From Amycolatopsis thermalba (GTDB lineage: Bacteria > Actinomycetota > Actinomycetes > Mycobacteriales > Pseudonocardiaceae), in assembly GCF_003385215.1 (NCBI RefSeq), contig NZ_PQHW01000028.1, positions 1 through 64,000 on the forward strand: DNA of 64,000 nucleotides, written 5' to 3'. Of this stretch, positions 51,678 through 61,026 are shown in pieces. Below the pieces are notes generated by a model. That model worked only from the letters and a program-made list of their open reading frames with translations. It did no database searches and was not told where the DNA came from. Positions within the stretch are counted from its first letter, which is position 1. Each line of letters opens with the position of its first letter. A program made the translations under genes and the position numbers.

Positions 51678-52445
51678 ATGAATGGTCCGTTCATGTGTGC
51701 GCGAGTGGGCCGATGGTGGGGCGATGAACGGTCCGTTCACGAGGCGGCGAGTGAGCGGTGAGGGGACGATGAACGGTCCATTCATGAAGCGGCGAGTGGC
51801 CCAGCCATGCCTCGGTGACCGTCCCGTTGGTGTGTTAGCGAGTGGGCCAACGATGGCCCGATGAATGGCCCGTTCAGGAGGCGGCGAGTGGGCCGGTGGC
51901 GGGGCGATGAATGGTCCGTTCATGTGTGCGCGAGTGGGGCCAGTAGCGGCGTCGTGAATGGCCCATTCATATGTTCGCGAGTGGGGCCAGTGGTGGCGCC
52001 GTGAATGGCCCATTCATAACGGGAGTGGTGGGACCGCTCGTGGGGCGATGAACGGTCCGTTCATGCCTTCAGCCTTCATGACTGGGCCAGTAGTGGATCG
52101 ATGAATGGTCCGTTCATGAGTTGGGTGAGCGGGAGGGCCAATGGCGGCGCGATGAAGGGTCCATTCATGTCTTGGCGAGTGGCCCGGTGGTGTCTAGGCG
52201 AGGGGACTCTTCGGGCGGCGGTGAGTGGGCCAACGGTGGCCCGATGAACGGTCCATTCATGCCTTGTCGAGTGAGCCCGGTGGTGGCCTGGTGATTGGCC
52301 TGTTCGCGCGGTCGTGAGTGGGCCAGTGGTGGTGCGATGAAGGGACCGTTCGTGTATTCGCGAGTGGGCGAACGGACGTCCGATGAACGGTCCATTCACG
52401 CCGCGACGAAGGTCCCAGTCATATCGCGATGAATGGGCCGTTCAC
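51678..52445. repeat. repeat array B, 17-bp palindrome every 46 bp
   Basis: The palindrome RTGAAYGGNCCRTTCAY starts at 51678, 51724, 51769, 51861, 51907, 51954, 52001, 52048, 52101, 52152, 52244, 52337, 52383 and 52429, with degenerate members at 51815, 52198 and 52291. Spacing is 45-47 bp for most, 92 where the intermediate member is degenerate, and 53 and 51 at two places. Spacers of 29 bp are related, with a recurring GCGAGTGGGCC and TGGTGG. It lies between convergent tetR (ends 51653) and the ECF sigma gene (ends 52474); frames through it read as artefacts such as MNGPFI. No gene is seen in 51654-52473. Confidence 0.9.
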
Positions 52446-52473
52446 GCCCAGCTGGGCGACGAACAAACCCCAC

Positions 52474-53742
52474 TCACCCCCCAGCAGCCTCCGCCGCCCG
52501 GGCCAGCAGTACCTCCCGCTCCCGGGTGTTGCGCGTCAGCGCAGCCGCCCGTTCGAACTCCGCCCGCGCCTCCTCCCGCCGGCCGACCTTCGCGAGCAGG
52601 TCGCCCCGTACCGTCGGCAACAGGTGGTACCGCGCCATCGCCGGCAGCTGCGCCAGCGCGTCCACCAACGGCAGCGCCGCCTCCGGCCCGGCCGCCATCG
52701 ACACCGCCACCGCCCGGTTCAGCTCCACCACCGGCGACGGCGCCACCTCCGCCAGCTCCCCGTACAGCGCCGCGATCCGCGCCCAGTCGGTGTCCTCCGG
52801 CGTCCCCGCCCGGGCGTGGCACGCCGCGATCGCCGCCTGCAGCACGTACGGCCCGCGCACCTCCGACAACTTCTCGGCCCGCTCCAGGGCGGCCAACCCG
52901 TGCCCGATCAGCAACCGGTCCCACCTCGCGCGGTTCTGGTCCAGCAACAGGATCGGCTCACCGTCCGCCGTCACCCGCGCCCGGGACCGCGAAGCCTGCA
53001 ACTCCATCAGCGCCACCAACCCGAACACCTCGGGCTCCTGCGGCGCCAGCCCGGCCAGGATCCGCCCGAGCCGCATCGCGTCGGCGCACAACTGCGGCCT
53101 CATCCAGTCGTCACCGGCCGTCGCCGAGTAGCCCTCGTTGAAGATCAGGTACACGACCTCCAGCACGGACCCCAACCGCTCCGCCAGCTCCGGCCCGGCA
53201 GGCACCTCGAACGGCACCTTCTTCTGCGCCAGCGTCCGCTTCGCCCGCACGATCCGCTGCGCCACCGTCGCCTCCGGCACCAGGAACGCGCGCGCGATCT
53301 CCTCGGTCGTCAGCCCGCCCAGCAGCCGCAACGTCAGCGCCACCCGCGCCTCCGTCTTCAGCACCGGGTGGCACGCCGTGAAGATCAACCGCAGCAGGTC
53401 GTCGGGCACCTCGTCCGGCTCGACCGCGATCGCCTGCTGCGTCGTCTCCAGGTCGAGCCCGATCTCCTCGTGCTTGCGCTCGGCCATCTTCAGGTGCCGG
53501 AAGTGGTCGATCGCGCGGCGCTTGGCGATCGTCATCAGCCACGCGCCCGGGTTGGACGGCACCCCGGACGACGGCCACTGCTCCAGCGCCGCGACCAGCG
53601 CGTCCTGCGCCAGCTCCTCGGCCAGCCCCACATCACGGACCATGCGCGTCAGCGCCGCGATCAGCTTCGCCGACTCCATGCGCCAGACAGCGTCGATGGT
53701 GCGGTGTGCCTCGGTGACCGTCACGGTCACCGAGCACACCAC
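52474..53742 (-). CDS. ECF42-type sigma factor with C-terminal TPR-like domain
   Basis: A 422-residue sigma factor, about 190 residues longer than a normal ECF sigma. Region 2 (RMVRDVGLAEELAQDALVAALEQWPSSG, ...FRHLKMAER) and region 4 (TTEEIARAFLVPEATVAQRIVRAKRTLAQ) are followed by a DUF6596/TPR-like region rich in Ala and Leu (ALPLVDALAQLPAMARYHLL, REEARAEFERAAALT). This is the layout of the ECF42 group, which always occurs beside a DGPF/YCII protein, as found here at 53766. GTG at 53742 or 53730 are possible starts. It is followed by array B. Confidence 0.9.
   Translation of the reverse strand: MVCSVTVTVTEAHRTIDAVWRMESAKLIAALTRMVRDVGLAEELAQDALVAALEQWPSSGVPSNPGAWLMTIAKRRAIDHFRHLKMAERKHEEIGLDLETTQQAIAVEPDEVPDDLLRLIFTACHPVLKTEARVALTLRLLGGLTTEEIARAFLVPEATVAQRIVRAKRTLAQKKVPFEVPAGPELAERLGSVLEVVYLIFNEGYSATAGDDWMRPQLCADAMRLGRILAGLAPQEPEVFGLVALMELQASRSRARVTADGEPILLLDQNRARWDRLLIGHGLAALERAEKLSEVRGPYVLQAAIAACHARAGTPEDTDWARIAALYGELAEVAPSPVVELNRAVAVSMAAGPEAALPLVDALAQLPAMARYHLLPTVRGDLLAKVGRREEARAEFERAAALTRNTREREVLLARAAEAAGG
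53710..53734. promoter_or_regulatory. 25-bp near-perfect palindrome at the 5' end of the sigma factor gene
   Basis: CTCGGTGACCG, then a central TCA, then CGGTCACCGAG: 11-bp arms perfect and a one-base centre mismatch. It spans the first codons of the sigma gene, including the alternative GTG starts. It could be an operator or a translation-regulating stem; a coincidence of repetitive ValThr codons (VTVTVT) is also possible, since the DNA repeats in the coding sequence. Confidence 0.45.
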
Positions 53743-53765
53743 CTCACCGCGGCGAGGGCAAGCTC

Positions 53766-54188
53766 CTACTGCCCGTGCTGCTCCTCGATCCGCTGACGCA
53801 TCCGGTCCTCGGCCTCGCGCAGCTCCGGCGTGTACGCCTCACCGAAGTCCTCGGCCTCGAACACCTGCCGGATCTCGATCTCGGTGTTCTGGAACGGCGC
53901 CCGCTTGAGCCACTCGACGGCCTCCTCCTTCGACTTCACGTCGAGGATCCAGAAGCCCGCGATCAGCTCCTTCGACTCGGCGAACGGCCCGTCGATCACC
54001 GTCGTGCCCTCGCTGGAGTACCGCACGCGCGCGCCCTTCGAGCTGGGGTGCAGGCCCTCACCGGCCAGCATCACGCCCGCCTTGACCAGCTCCTCGTTGA
54101 ACTTGCCCATCTCGGCCAGCTCCTGCTCGGTCGGCATCGCGCCGGCCTCGGTGCTCTCGTCGGCCTTGACCAGGACCATGAACTTCAT
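53766..54188 (-). CDS. DGPF-motif YCII-related protein, ECF42 partner
   Basis: A 140-residue protein from the ATG at 54188 (MKFMVLVKADESTEAG). It contains the family motif VIDGPFAESKELIAGFWILDVKSKEEAVEWL (DGPF). Proteins of this type accompany ECF42 sigma factors and resemble YCII; biochemical role unknown. It is 23 bp upstream of the sigma gene in the same direction and almost certainly cotranscribed. Confidence 0.9.
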   Translation of the reverse strand: MKFMVLVKADESTEAGAMPTEQELAEMGKFNEELVKAGVMLAGEGLHPSSKGARVRYSSEGTTVIDGPFAESKELIAGFWILDVKSKEEAVEWLKRAPFQNTEIEIRQVFEAEDFGEAYTPELREAEDRMRQRIEEQHGQ

Positions 54189-54290
54189 CGTCTTCTCCCT
54201 GCTCTCGTGGTGTCCCCGCGGGACCGTCACGATGACATCGATCGAGCACCGGGCGAATCGACAAGGCCGGACAATTTTCTTTCGGGAATC

Positions 54291-55697
54291 TCAGCGGACC
54301 CCGGTCAGCACGAGAACCCGCTGCTCAGTGAGGTCTTCCATCGCCGCGCGGAGGCCCTCCCGGCCGGTGCCGGACTCCTTCACCCCGCCGTAGGGCATCT
54401 GGTCCGCGCGGTAGCTCGGCACGTCGCCGACGACCACCCCGCCGACCTCCAGCCGCGCCGACGCCTCGAACGCGATCCGCAGATCGTGCGTGAACACCCC
54501 GGCCTGCAGACCGAACCGCGACGCGTTGACGCGGGCGAAGGCCTCGTCGACCGAGTCGACCGGCGCGAGCGAGAGCACCGGGCCGAAGATCTCCTCGGCG
54601 TTGACCGCGCAGTCCTCGGGCGCGTCGGCGAGCACGGTCGGCGCCACCGTCGCGCCCTGCCGCGTCCCGCCGGCCAGCAACTCGGCACCCGCGGCGACCG
54701 CGTCGTCGACCCACGACTGCACCCGCACCGCCGCCGCCTCGTTGATCAGCGGGCCGACCTCGCCGTCCACGTCCAGCTTGCGCACGTGCGCGACCACCCG
54801 GTCGGCCAGCTCGGCGTAGACGTCGCGGTGCGCGTAGACCCGCTGGACCGAGATGCACGACTGGCCGCCCTGGTAGGTGCCGAACGTCGCGATCCGCTGC
54901 GCGGCGAACTCCAGGTCCGTCCAGTCCGGGCAGACGATCGCCGCCGCGTTCCCGCCCAGCTCCAGCGTGACGTGCTTGCGCGGCACCCGGTCCTGGATCG
55001 ACCAGCCCACCGGCCCGGACCCGGTGAACGACACGACCGGCAGCCGCGGATCGGCCACGAGTTCGCTCGCCGCCTCGTTCGGCATCGGCAGCACCGACCA
55101 GGAGCCCGCGGGCAGGCTGGTCTCGGCGAGGAGTTCACCGAGCACCAGCGCGGCCAGCGGCGTCGCGGGCGCGGGCTTGAGCACGATCGGGCAGCCGGCG
55201 GCGATCGCCGGGGCGACCTTGTGAGCGACGAGGTTGAGCGGGAAGTTGAACGGCGTGATGCCCAGGACCGGCCCGCGCGGCGCGCGGCGGACCAGGGCCA
55301 GCCGCCCGGCCGAGGCGGCGTCGGTGTCGAGCCGCTGCAGCTCACCGGAGAAGCGGCGGGCCTCCTCCGCTGCCCAGCGGAAGGTGGAGACGCCACGGCC
55401 GACCTCGGCGCGCGCCCACTTCAGCGGCTTGCCGGACTCGGCGTGGATCAGGTTCGCGATCTCGTCGGCGCGCTCGGCCAGGCGACGCGAGACGTGGTCG
55501 AGGGCGTCCGCGCGCACGTACGCGGGCAGCTGGGCGACCTCGTGCCGTACGTCGTGCGCGGCAGCGAGGGCGGTTTCGACGTCCTCGGCGGTCGCGTTGC
55601 TGGTGCTCCCGGCGAGGGCGCCGTCGCGGGGGCTGCGGACTTCGACGAGGTCGTCGCTCGACGCCGGGCGGCCGGCGACCCAGTAGGGGAAGGTCAT
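54291..55697 (-). CDS. aldehyde dehydrogenase family protein
   Basis: A 468-residue ALDH. The cofactor and active site motifs are PFNFPLNLVAHKVAPA, FTGSGPVGWSI, LELGGNAA with the general-base glutamate and GGQSCISVQR with the catalytic cysteine. It oxidises an aldehyde to its acid with NAD(P). It is divergent from the PucR regulator at 55790, with 92 bp between, so it may be controlled by that regulator. No other gene shares its operon. Confidence 0.91.
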   Translation of the reverse strand: MTFPYWVAGRPASSDDLVEVRSPRDGALAGSTSNATAEDVETALAAAHDVRHEVAQLPAYVRADALDHVSRRLAERADEIANLIHAESGKPLKWARAEVGRGVSTFRWAAEEARRFSGELQRLDTDAASAGRLALVRRAPRGPVLGITPFNFPLNLVAHKVAPAIAAGCPIVLKPAPATPLAALVLGELLAETSLPAGSWSVLPMPNEAASELVADPRLPVVSFTGSGPVGWSIQDRVPRKHVTLELGGNAAAIVCPDWTDLEFAAQRIATFGTYQGGQSCISVQRVYAHRDVYAELADRVVAHVRKLDVDGEVGPLINEAAAVRVQSWVDDAVAAGAELLAGGTRQGATVAPTVLADAPEDCAVNAEEIFGPVLSLAPVDSVDEAFARVNASRFGLQAGVFTHDLRIAFEASARLEVGGVVVGDVPSYRADQMPYGGVKESGTGREGLRAAMEDLTEQRVLVLTGVR

Positions 55698-55789
55698 GCG
55701 TCCAGCATCGGCTCGCCCGGACCGGACGGAAATGGCCGGACTGGCCAGTTGGATACCCGGAAACTGGACGAAGTGGCAGAGTGGTGGAC

Positions 55790-57187
55790 ATGCCGGTGAC
55801 CCTGCGGCGGCTGCTCGCCGATCCGACGCTCGGTCTGCGTGCGCTGGCCGGGGAGTCCGGTGTGGACCGTCCGGTGGGCTGGGTGCACGTCAGTGAGCTG
55901 GACGACCCGACGCCGTTCCTCGAAGGCGGCGAGCTGCTGCTCACCACGGGATTGCGCCTGTCGGGCGAGACCGAGTACGTGGACCGGCTGACCGCGCGCG
56001 GGCTGGCCGGGCTGGGCTTCGGCATCGGGCTCAGCCACGACGAAGTGCCCGTCGGCCTGGTGCGCGCCGCCGCCGCGGCCGGGCTGCCGCTGATCGAGGT
56101 GCCGCGGCGGACGCCGTTCATCGCGATCAGCAAGGCCGTGTCGGCGGCGCTGGCGGCGGACTCGTACGCCGAGGTCACCGCGACCAACGCGGCACAGCAG
56201 GAGCTGACGCGGGCGGCGTTGCGCGGCCCGGACGCGGCGGGCCGGCGGCTGGCGCGGCTGCTCGACGGGTTCGTGCTGCTGGTCGGCCGCGGCGGTGAGC
56301 TGGTGCGCGCCGCGCCGGCGGCGGCCGCGGAACGGCTGGCTTCCGTCGCGGGCGAACTGGCGCGGCTGCGCGGTGGTCCGGCGAGCGCGACTTTCGAGGT
56401 GGACGGGCAGCACGTGGTCGTCCAGGTGCTGCGCAACCACGGGTTCCTCGTCGCCGGACGGCCGCAGCCGTTCGACCGCACCAGCCGGCACGTGCTGAGC
56501 GCGGCCGCCTCGCTGCTCACCCTGGCGTTGACGCGGGCGGACGGCGTGGAAACGGTGCGACGCAAGATACATACCGCATGTATGTCTTTGCTGCTGGCCG
56601 GGCATCACGAGCTGGTCGCGGGGATCGTCGATCTGCCGCCGGAGCCGGTCGAGGTCTTCGCGTTCACCGGGCCACCCGAACGGGTGCTCGACGCGCTCGA
56701 GGGGAGCCCGGTGTTTCCCGCGGAGGTGGAGGGATTCGTCGTGGCGATCGCGCCGCCGGGCTGGCCGGCCCCGGAGCTGACGGGTGGGGTGGCACCGGCG
56801 GCCGGGTACGCCGAGCTGGCTTCGGCGCACCGGCGGGCGGTGGGCGTGGCCTCGGCGACCGAGCTGGTGCGGTTCCGCGGTGACCTGGTCTCGCTGCTTC
56901 CCGCGGAAGAGGCGCAAGCGTTTGCCACCGCGGTGCTGGAGCCGTTGGTGCGCCACGACGAGGGCGGGCGGGGTGATCTGTTGGCGTCGCTGGCGGAGTG
57001 GCTGCGGCGGCACGGGCAGTGGGACCCGGCGGCGGCGCGGCTCGGCGTGCACCGGCACACCTTGCGCAACCGCATCGCCAAGGTGGCCGAGCTGACCGGC
57101 CGGGACCTCGACGACCCCGACGTGCGGGCGGAGCTGTGGATGGCGCTGCGGCTGCGCGGCCTGGGGTCGGGGAGTGTCCGTGCGTGA
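55790..57187 (+). CDS. PucR family transcriptional regulator
   Basis: A 465-residue regulator from the ATG at 55790 (a GTG at 55781 would add three residues). The N-terminal PucR domain ([51 protein letters not shown]) precedes a middle GGDEF-like region and a C-terminal helix-turn-helix ([32 protein letters not shown]). PucR proteins activate purine, amine or GABA catabolism. It is divergent from an aldehyde dehydrogenase, its likely target, and overlaps the next gene's start by 14 bp. Confidence 0.9.
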   Translation: MPVTLRRLLADPTLGLRALAGESGVDRPVGWVHVSELDDPTPFLEGGELLLTTGLRLSGETEYVDRLTARGLAGLGFGIGLSHDEVPVGLVRAAAAAGLPLIEVPRRTPFIAISKAVSAALAADSYAEVTATNAAQQELTRAALRGPDAAGRRLARLLDGFVLLVGRGGELVRAAPAAAAERLASVAGELARLRGGPASATFEVDGQHVVVQVLRNHGFLVAGRPQPFDRTSRHVLSAAASLLTLALTRADGVETVRRKIHTACMSLLLAGHHELVAGIVDLPPEPVEVFAFTGPPERVLDALEGSPVFPAEVEGFVVAIAPPGWPAPELTGGVAPAAGYAELASAHRRAVGVASATELVRFRGDLVSLLPAEEAQAFATAVLEPLVRHDEGGRGDLLASLAEWLRRHGQWDPAAARLGVHRHTLRNRIAKVAELTGRDLDDPDVRAELWMALRLRGLGSGSVRA

Positions 57188-58106
57188 ACTGGTGGTGCTG
57201 GGGACCGGGAGCCAGGTGCCGACCCGCACCCGCAACCACAACGGCTACCTGCTGCGCTGGGACGGCGAGGGCCTGCTGTTCGACCCCGGCGAGGGCACGC
57301 AGCGGCAGATGCTGTTCGCCGGGGTGGCGGCCAGTTCGATCACGCGGATCTGCCTGAGCCACTTCCACGGAGACCACTGCCTGGGCGTGCCGGGCATCGT
57401 GCAGCGGCTGTCGCTGGACGGGGTGCGGCACCCGGTCGTCGCGCACTACCCGGCGTCCGGCGCGGAGTACTTCGCGCGGCTGCGGCACGCGAGCGTCTTC
57501 CACGAGACGGCGGAGCTGGTGGAGTCGCCGGTGGCGGAGCCGGGCGTGATCGCGCGTGGGGCGTTCGGCCGGCTGGTGGCGCGGCGGCTGTCGCACCCGG
57601 TCGAGTCGTTCGGGTACCAGCTGGTCGAGCCGGACAGCCGCCGGATGCTGCCGGAGCGGCTGGCGGGGCTCGGCGTGCGCGGCCCGGCGGTCGGGCGGCT
57701 GCAACGGGAGGGCTCGATCGAGGTCGACGGCCGGCGGGTCGAGCTGGCGGAGGCGAGCGAGCCGCGCCGGGGCCAGCGGTTCGCGTTCGTGATGGACACC
57801 CGGCTGTGCGACGGCGTGTTCGAGCTGGCCGACCGGGCGGACCTGCTGGTGATCGAGTCGACGTTCCTGTCCGCGGACGCCGCGCTGGCCGCCGAGTACG
57901 GCCACCTGACGGCCGCGCAGGCCGGGCGCGTGGCGGCGGAGTGCGGGGTGCGGAAGCTGGTGCTGTCGCACTTCTCGCAGCGGTACGCGGACCCGGAGGC
58001 GTTCCGCGCGGAGGCGGGGGAGTTCTTCGGCGGGGAGGTCGTGGTGGCCTCGGACGTCAGCCGGGTCGCGGTGCCGGCGCGGCGGCCGGAGTCGGTGGCG
58101 GGCTGA
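57174..58106 (+). CDS. rnz: ribonuclease Z / MBL-fold hydrolase
   Basis: A 310-residue metallo-beta-lactamase-fold protein. Its zinc motif is [13 protein letters not shown], with a second ligand in VLSHFSQRY, and an N-terminal [24 protein letters not shown] like RNase Z. It would cut 3' trailers from tRNA precursors; related arylsulfatases and phosphodiesterases are less likely. The start is a GTG at 57174 (a GTG at 57180 is possible), inside the PucR gene. Confidence 0.86.
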   Translation: MSVRELVVLGTGSQVPTRTRNHNGYLLRWDGEGLLFDPGEGTQRQMLFAGVAASSITRICLSHFHGDHCLGVPGIVQRLSLDGVRHPVVAHYPASGAEYFARLRHASVFHETAELVESPVAEPGVIARGAFGRLVARRLSHPVESFGYQLVEPDSRRMLPERLAGLGVRGPAVGRLQREGSIEVDGRRVELAEASEPRRGQRFAFVMDTRLCDGVFELADRADLLVIESTFLSADAALAAEYGHLTAAQAGRVAAECGVRKLVLSHFSQRYADPEAFRAEAGEFFGGEVVVASDVSRVAVPARRPESVAG

Positions 58107-58305
58107 TCGCGGCCCGCGACGTGGCCGGAAGCCGCCGGTTGAGCACCATCCCGCACCCCCTCCTCCCGAGCGGCCTACGTCACACGTGTGGGGGATAACC
58201 GCAGGTCACTCAGGTGTGGCCCTCCCGGGGCTGGGTAGCCACTCCACCGGAAGCGCTTCAGAAACGGGGCGCAGGTTGCTCCTGCAACGGAAGGGAGAGA
58301 GGCCA

Positions 58306-59145
58306 GTGGCAACGTCCAACCTGGCGGCCGTCGACTTCGGCCAGGGTGTGTCCAACGCCTGGAGCGCGGTGGCGACCTTCGTGCCGAAGTTCGTCGCGTT
58401 CCTGGTGATCCTCGCGATCGGGTGGTTCGTCGCGAAAGCGCTGGGCAAGATCGTGAACAAGGTGCTCGAGAAGGTCGGTTTCGACCGCGTCGTCGAGCGC
58501 GGCGGCATCAAACAGATGCTCGCCAAGAGCAAGTACGACGCCTCGGACATCATCGCCAAGCTGGTGTACTACGCGGTCCTGCTGATCGCCCTGCAGATCG
58601 CCTTCGGGGTGTGGGGCCCGAACCCGGTGAGCGGCCTGCTCGCGGGCATCGTCGCGTGGCTGCCGAAGGCCGCGGTCGCGATCATCATCGTGGTCATCGC
58701 CGGCGCCATCGCCCGTGCCGTCAAGGACCTGATCGGCAGCGCCCTCAGCGGCCTGTCCTACGGCAAGACCCTGGGCACGATCGCCGCGGTGTTCATCTGG
58801 GCGCTGGGCATCATCGCCGCGCTGAACCAGATCGGCGTGGCCACCACGGTCACCACGCCGGTGCTGATCACCGTGCTCGCGACGGTCGCCGGTGTGGTCG
58901 TCGTCGGCGCCGGTGGTGGCCTGGTGAAGCCGATGCAGCAGCGCTGGGAGCGCTGGCTGGGCCGCGCCGAGGAGCAGATCCCGGCCGCCAAGGCACACGC
59001 CGAGGCCTACCAGCGGGGCCGTGAGGACGCCACCCGCGCCACCACGCCGACCGCGGAGGCGGCCACGCAGGAGATGCGCCAGCCGACCGGTTCCACCGCG
59101 TCGGACAGCGGCGCGACCACGCGGCCGCCGGAGAGCTTCCGGTAA
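58306..59145 (+). CDS. conserved TM helix protein (CmpX/mechanosensitive channel-like)
   Basis: A 279-residue membrane protein starting at a GTG at 58306 behind AAGGGAGAGAG. It has five to six transmembrane helices (VAFLVILAIGWFVAKALGKI, KLVYYAVLLIALQIAFGV, AVAIIIVVIAGAIARAV, GTIAAVFIWALGIIAAL, VLITVLATVAGVVVVGAGGG) and a hydrophilic C-terminal tail. The repeated KLVYY and AKDLI-type motifs fit the conserved TM helix (PF05552, CmpX) family, small-conductance channel-like proteins. It is monocistronic, with a 199-bp leader that also has CACACGTGTG at 58181. A GNRA-loop terminator follows. Confidence 0.84.
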   Translation: MATSNLAAVDFGQGVSNAWSAVATFVPKFVAFLVILAIGWFVAKALGKIVNKVLEKVGFDRVVERGGIKQMLAKSKYDASDIIAKLVYYAVLLIALQIAFGVWGPNPVSGLLAGIVAWLPKAAVAIIIVVIAGAIARAVKDLIGSALSGLSYGKTLGTIAAVFIWALGIIAALNQIGVATTVTTPVLITVLATVAGVVVVGAGGGLVKPMQQRWERWLGRAEEQIPAAKAHAEAYQRGREDATRATTPTAEAATQEMRQPTGSTASDSGATTRPPESFR

Positions 59146-59155
59146 CGCGGGGAGC

Positions 59156-59185
59156 AACGGCCGGTCCGGCGACGGACCGGCCGTT
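59156..59185. terminator. terminator with GCGA tetraloop
   Basis: A perfect 13-bp stem: AACGGCCGGTCCG (59156-59168) pairs with CGGACCGGCCGTT (59173-59185) around a GCGA tetraloop. It follows the CmpX-like stop (59145) by 11 bp and lies 9 bp beyond the stop of the convergent gene at 59195, so it can serve both. Confidence 0.8.
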
Positions 59186-59194
59186 CTCGTGCGT

Positions 59195-59587
59195 CTAGCG
59201 CAGTTCCAGCTCGAAACCCTGCCGGTACCAGGGGTCGTCCATCGAGGTCGCCAGCGCGCAGACGGCGAGCAGGCGGAAGGTGAGCCAGTCCATCGGCCCG
59301 GACTCGGGGCCGTGCGGCACGCTCAGCCGCCACCCGGCTTCGCGGGCGTGGTCGAGCAGGCCGCGCGCGTAGCCGGCGAGCAGCACGACACCCGCGACGG
59401 CCGCGGAACCCTCGACGCCCGCGGCCAGGATGTCGCGCACCGCGGCCGCGTGCTGGTCCACCACCGCGGCCAGGCCGGGCGCGGTGGCCACGGCGGCGAC
59501 GAGCCCCGCGGCACCCAGCTGGCTGTGCAGATGATTCAGCGTCCGGCGGGACGACCGTTCCGCCCAGACCGCGGCCAAACCGAACAT
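59195..59587 (-). CDS. conserved hypothetical protein (DUF6401-like)
   Basis: A 130-residue protein from the ATG at 59587, or 133 from GTG 59596. It is Ala/Leu/Val-rich with possible helices at LGAAGLVAAVATAPGLAAVV and GSAAVAGVVLLAGYARGLL, but with a conserved hydrophilic C-terminus (MDDPWYRQGFELELR). It resembles actinobacterial proteins of the DUF6401 type of unknown function. It converges on the CmpX-like gene with a terminator between. Confidence 0.6.
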   Translation of the reverse strand: MFGLAAVWAERSSRRTLNHLHSQLGAAGLVAAVATAPGLAAVVDQHAAAVRDILAAGVEGSAAVAGVVLLAGYARGLLDHAREAGWRLSVPHGPESGPMDWLTFRLLAVCALATSMDDPWYRQGFELELR

Positions 59588-59737
59588 GCCTCCCACGGTA
59601 ACCCCCGGATTCGACCTTGTGGACCGGGGCGGCGACGATCGACATGGCCGTTTTCCTCGCGGCCGGGACGCGGTGTCAGCGCGGCGTCACCGACGGCTTC
59701 CGTTACAGGTGCGGAACTTCACGATGACGAGGCGGGA

Positions 59738-60595
59738 ATGAGACGGATCGGCGGGTTCCGGTCGCCGGGCAGCCGGGCGCGCTACGACGCCGTCTACGAC
59801 GAAGGCCTGCGCGCCCTGCCCGAGCCGGCCGCGCGGCACGACGTGCCGACCGCCTTCGGCACGGTCCGCGTCTACCGCTTCGGCGCCGACGGCGACCCAC
59901 TCGTCCTGCTGCCCGGGCGCTGCGGCACGAGCGTCATGTTCCGCACGAGCATCCCGCGGCTGGCCCGCCGGCACCGCGTCCACACCGTCGACCTGCTCGG
60001 CGAACCGGGCCGCAGCGAGCAGACCGCGCCCATCCGCGACGCCGGGGACCAGGCGCGCTGGCTCGACGAGACCCTGGCCGGGATCGGCCTCGGCGAGGCG
60101 CACCTGCTCGGCGTCTCCTTCGGTGGCTGGCTGGCCGCCAACCTCGCGATCCGGCGGCCCGCGCGGGTCGCGTCGGCGACGCTCGTCGATCCGGTCGCCA
60201 CGTTCGCGCCGCTGCCGCCCGCACTGGTGCTGCGGGCCATCCCGGTCGGCCTGCCCTACGTGTCCAGCTGGGCCCGCCCGCGGTTCCTGGCCTGGGTCAC
60301 CGGCGCGGACCCGGCGGACGCCGTCGAAGGGCGCCTGGTCAGCGCCGGTTTCCAGCACTTCCGGATCGCGCTGCCCCGGCCCGTCCCGTTCCCCGGCGAG
60401 CAGTTGCGCGGGATCGGTGCGCCGGTCCTGGCGCTCATCGGCGGTCGCAGCGTGGTGCACGACCCGCGCCGCTCGGTGGCCCGGGCCCGCGAACTCCTCC
60501 GGCACGGCGCGGCCGAGCTGTGGCCGGACGCCACCCACGCCATGCCGGCGGACGAGGTCACCGAGCGGACGCTGCGCTTCCTGTCCGGCCGCTGA
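59738..60595 (+). CDS. alpha/beta hydrolase
   Basis: A 285-residue hydrolase from the ATG at 59738 (MRRIGGFRSPGSRARYDAVYDEGLRAL). It has oxyanion strand PLVLLPGRCGTSVMF, nucleophile elbow LLGVSFGGWLAA and histidine DATHAMPADEV; the acid residue is not certain (IGGRSVVHDP). Family members are lipases, esterases or haloperoxidases. No neighbour suggests its role. It ends 28 bp before a convergent gene. Confidence 0.86.
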   Translation: MRRIGGFRSPGSRARYDAVYDEGLRALPEPAARHDVPTAFGTVRVYRFGADGDPLVLLPGRCGTSVMFRTSIPRLARRHRVHTVDLLGEPGRSEQTAPIRDAGDQARWLDETLAGIGLGEAHLLGVSFGGWLAANLAIRRPARVASATLVDPVATFAPLPPALVLRAIPVGLPYVSSWARPRFLAWVTGADPADAVEGRLVSAGFQHFRIALPRPVPFPGEQLRGIGAPVLALIGGRSVVHDPRRSVARARELLRHGAAELWPDATHAMPADEVTERTLRFLSGR

Positions 60596-60623
60596 ATCGT
60601 CGCGAGTGGACGGTCACATACCG

Positions 60624-60977
60624 TCACCGTTGCCGGCCGGGTGGCCGGGGTTCCTCGAGCAGCATGGCGCGCAGGAGTTCGCGGGCCTGTCGGCGGATCT
60701 GCACCGAGTCGCCGTGACCGCCGATGGTCCACAGCAACTCGGCCAGCGCGCAGCCCGCCGTCTTCTGCAGCGAGCCCAGGTACTGCGCGAAATGCTGAGC
60801 CCAGCGGCCGTGCAGGGTCACCAGCAGCTCGTCGCCGAACTGGTTGCGCAGCACGATTTCCTCGCCTTCGCGCGCCTCCGTCCAGAACGGCAGCGCACCC
60901 GCGAGCGAGCGCCACTGGTCCGCCAGCTCGGCGATCCGTTTCCGCTCCAGGCGGTCTTCCTCGTCCTGCCGGTTCAT
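60624..60977 (-). CDS. hypothetical protein, mostly helical
   Basis: A 117-residue protein from the ATG at 60977. It has charged helical segments (EEDRLERKRIAELADQWRSLAGAL, GDSVQIRRQARELLRAMLLEEPRPPGRQR) and one Cys, no signal or membrane helix. No family recognised. The 20-residue hydrophobic patch QYLGSLQKTAGCALAELLW may be a packing helix. It lies 49 bp downstream of the secreted hypothetical gene (stop 61027) in the same direction. Confidence 0.6.
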   Translation of the reverse strand: MNRQDEEDRLERKRIAELADQWRSLAGALPFWTEAREGEEIVLRNQFGDELLVTLHGRWAQHFAQYLGSLQKTAGCALAELLWTIGGHGDSVQIRRQARELLRAMLLEEPRPPGRQR

Positions 60978-61026
60978 CGTGCACTCCTCACCCTCCGTGC
61001 ACGACGCTAGAACAGGTGTTCGATGA

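Noticed and set aside
51624-52399. Short proteins beginning MNGPFI in frames through array B
   Set aside because: They arise from repeated palindromes read in several frames, with no ribosome sites or conserved length, so they are not annotated as genes.
51678-52445. CRISPR-like regular array
   Set aside because: The 17-bp repeat is a palindrome with many substitutions and the 29-bp intervals are related to each other rather than unique; no cas genes are present.
58181-58190. CACACGTGTG as an operator of the CmpX-like gene
   Set aside because: It is a 10-bp palindrome about 115 bp upstream of the start, common by chance in GC-rich DNA, and no regulator is adjacent.
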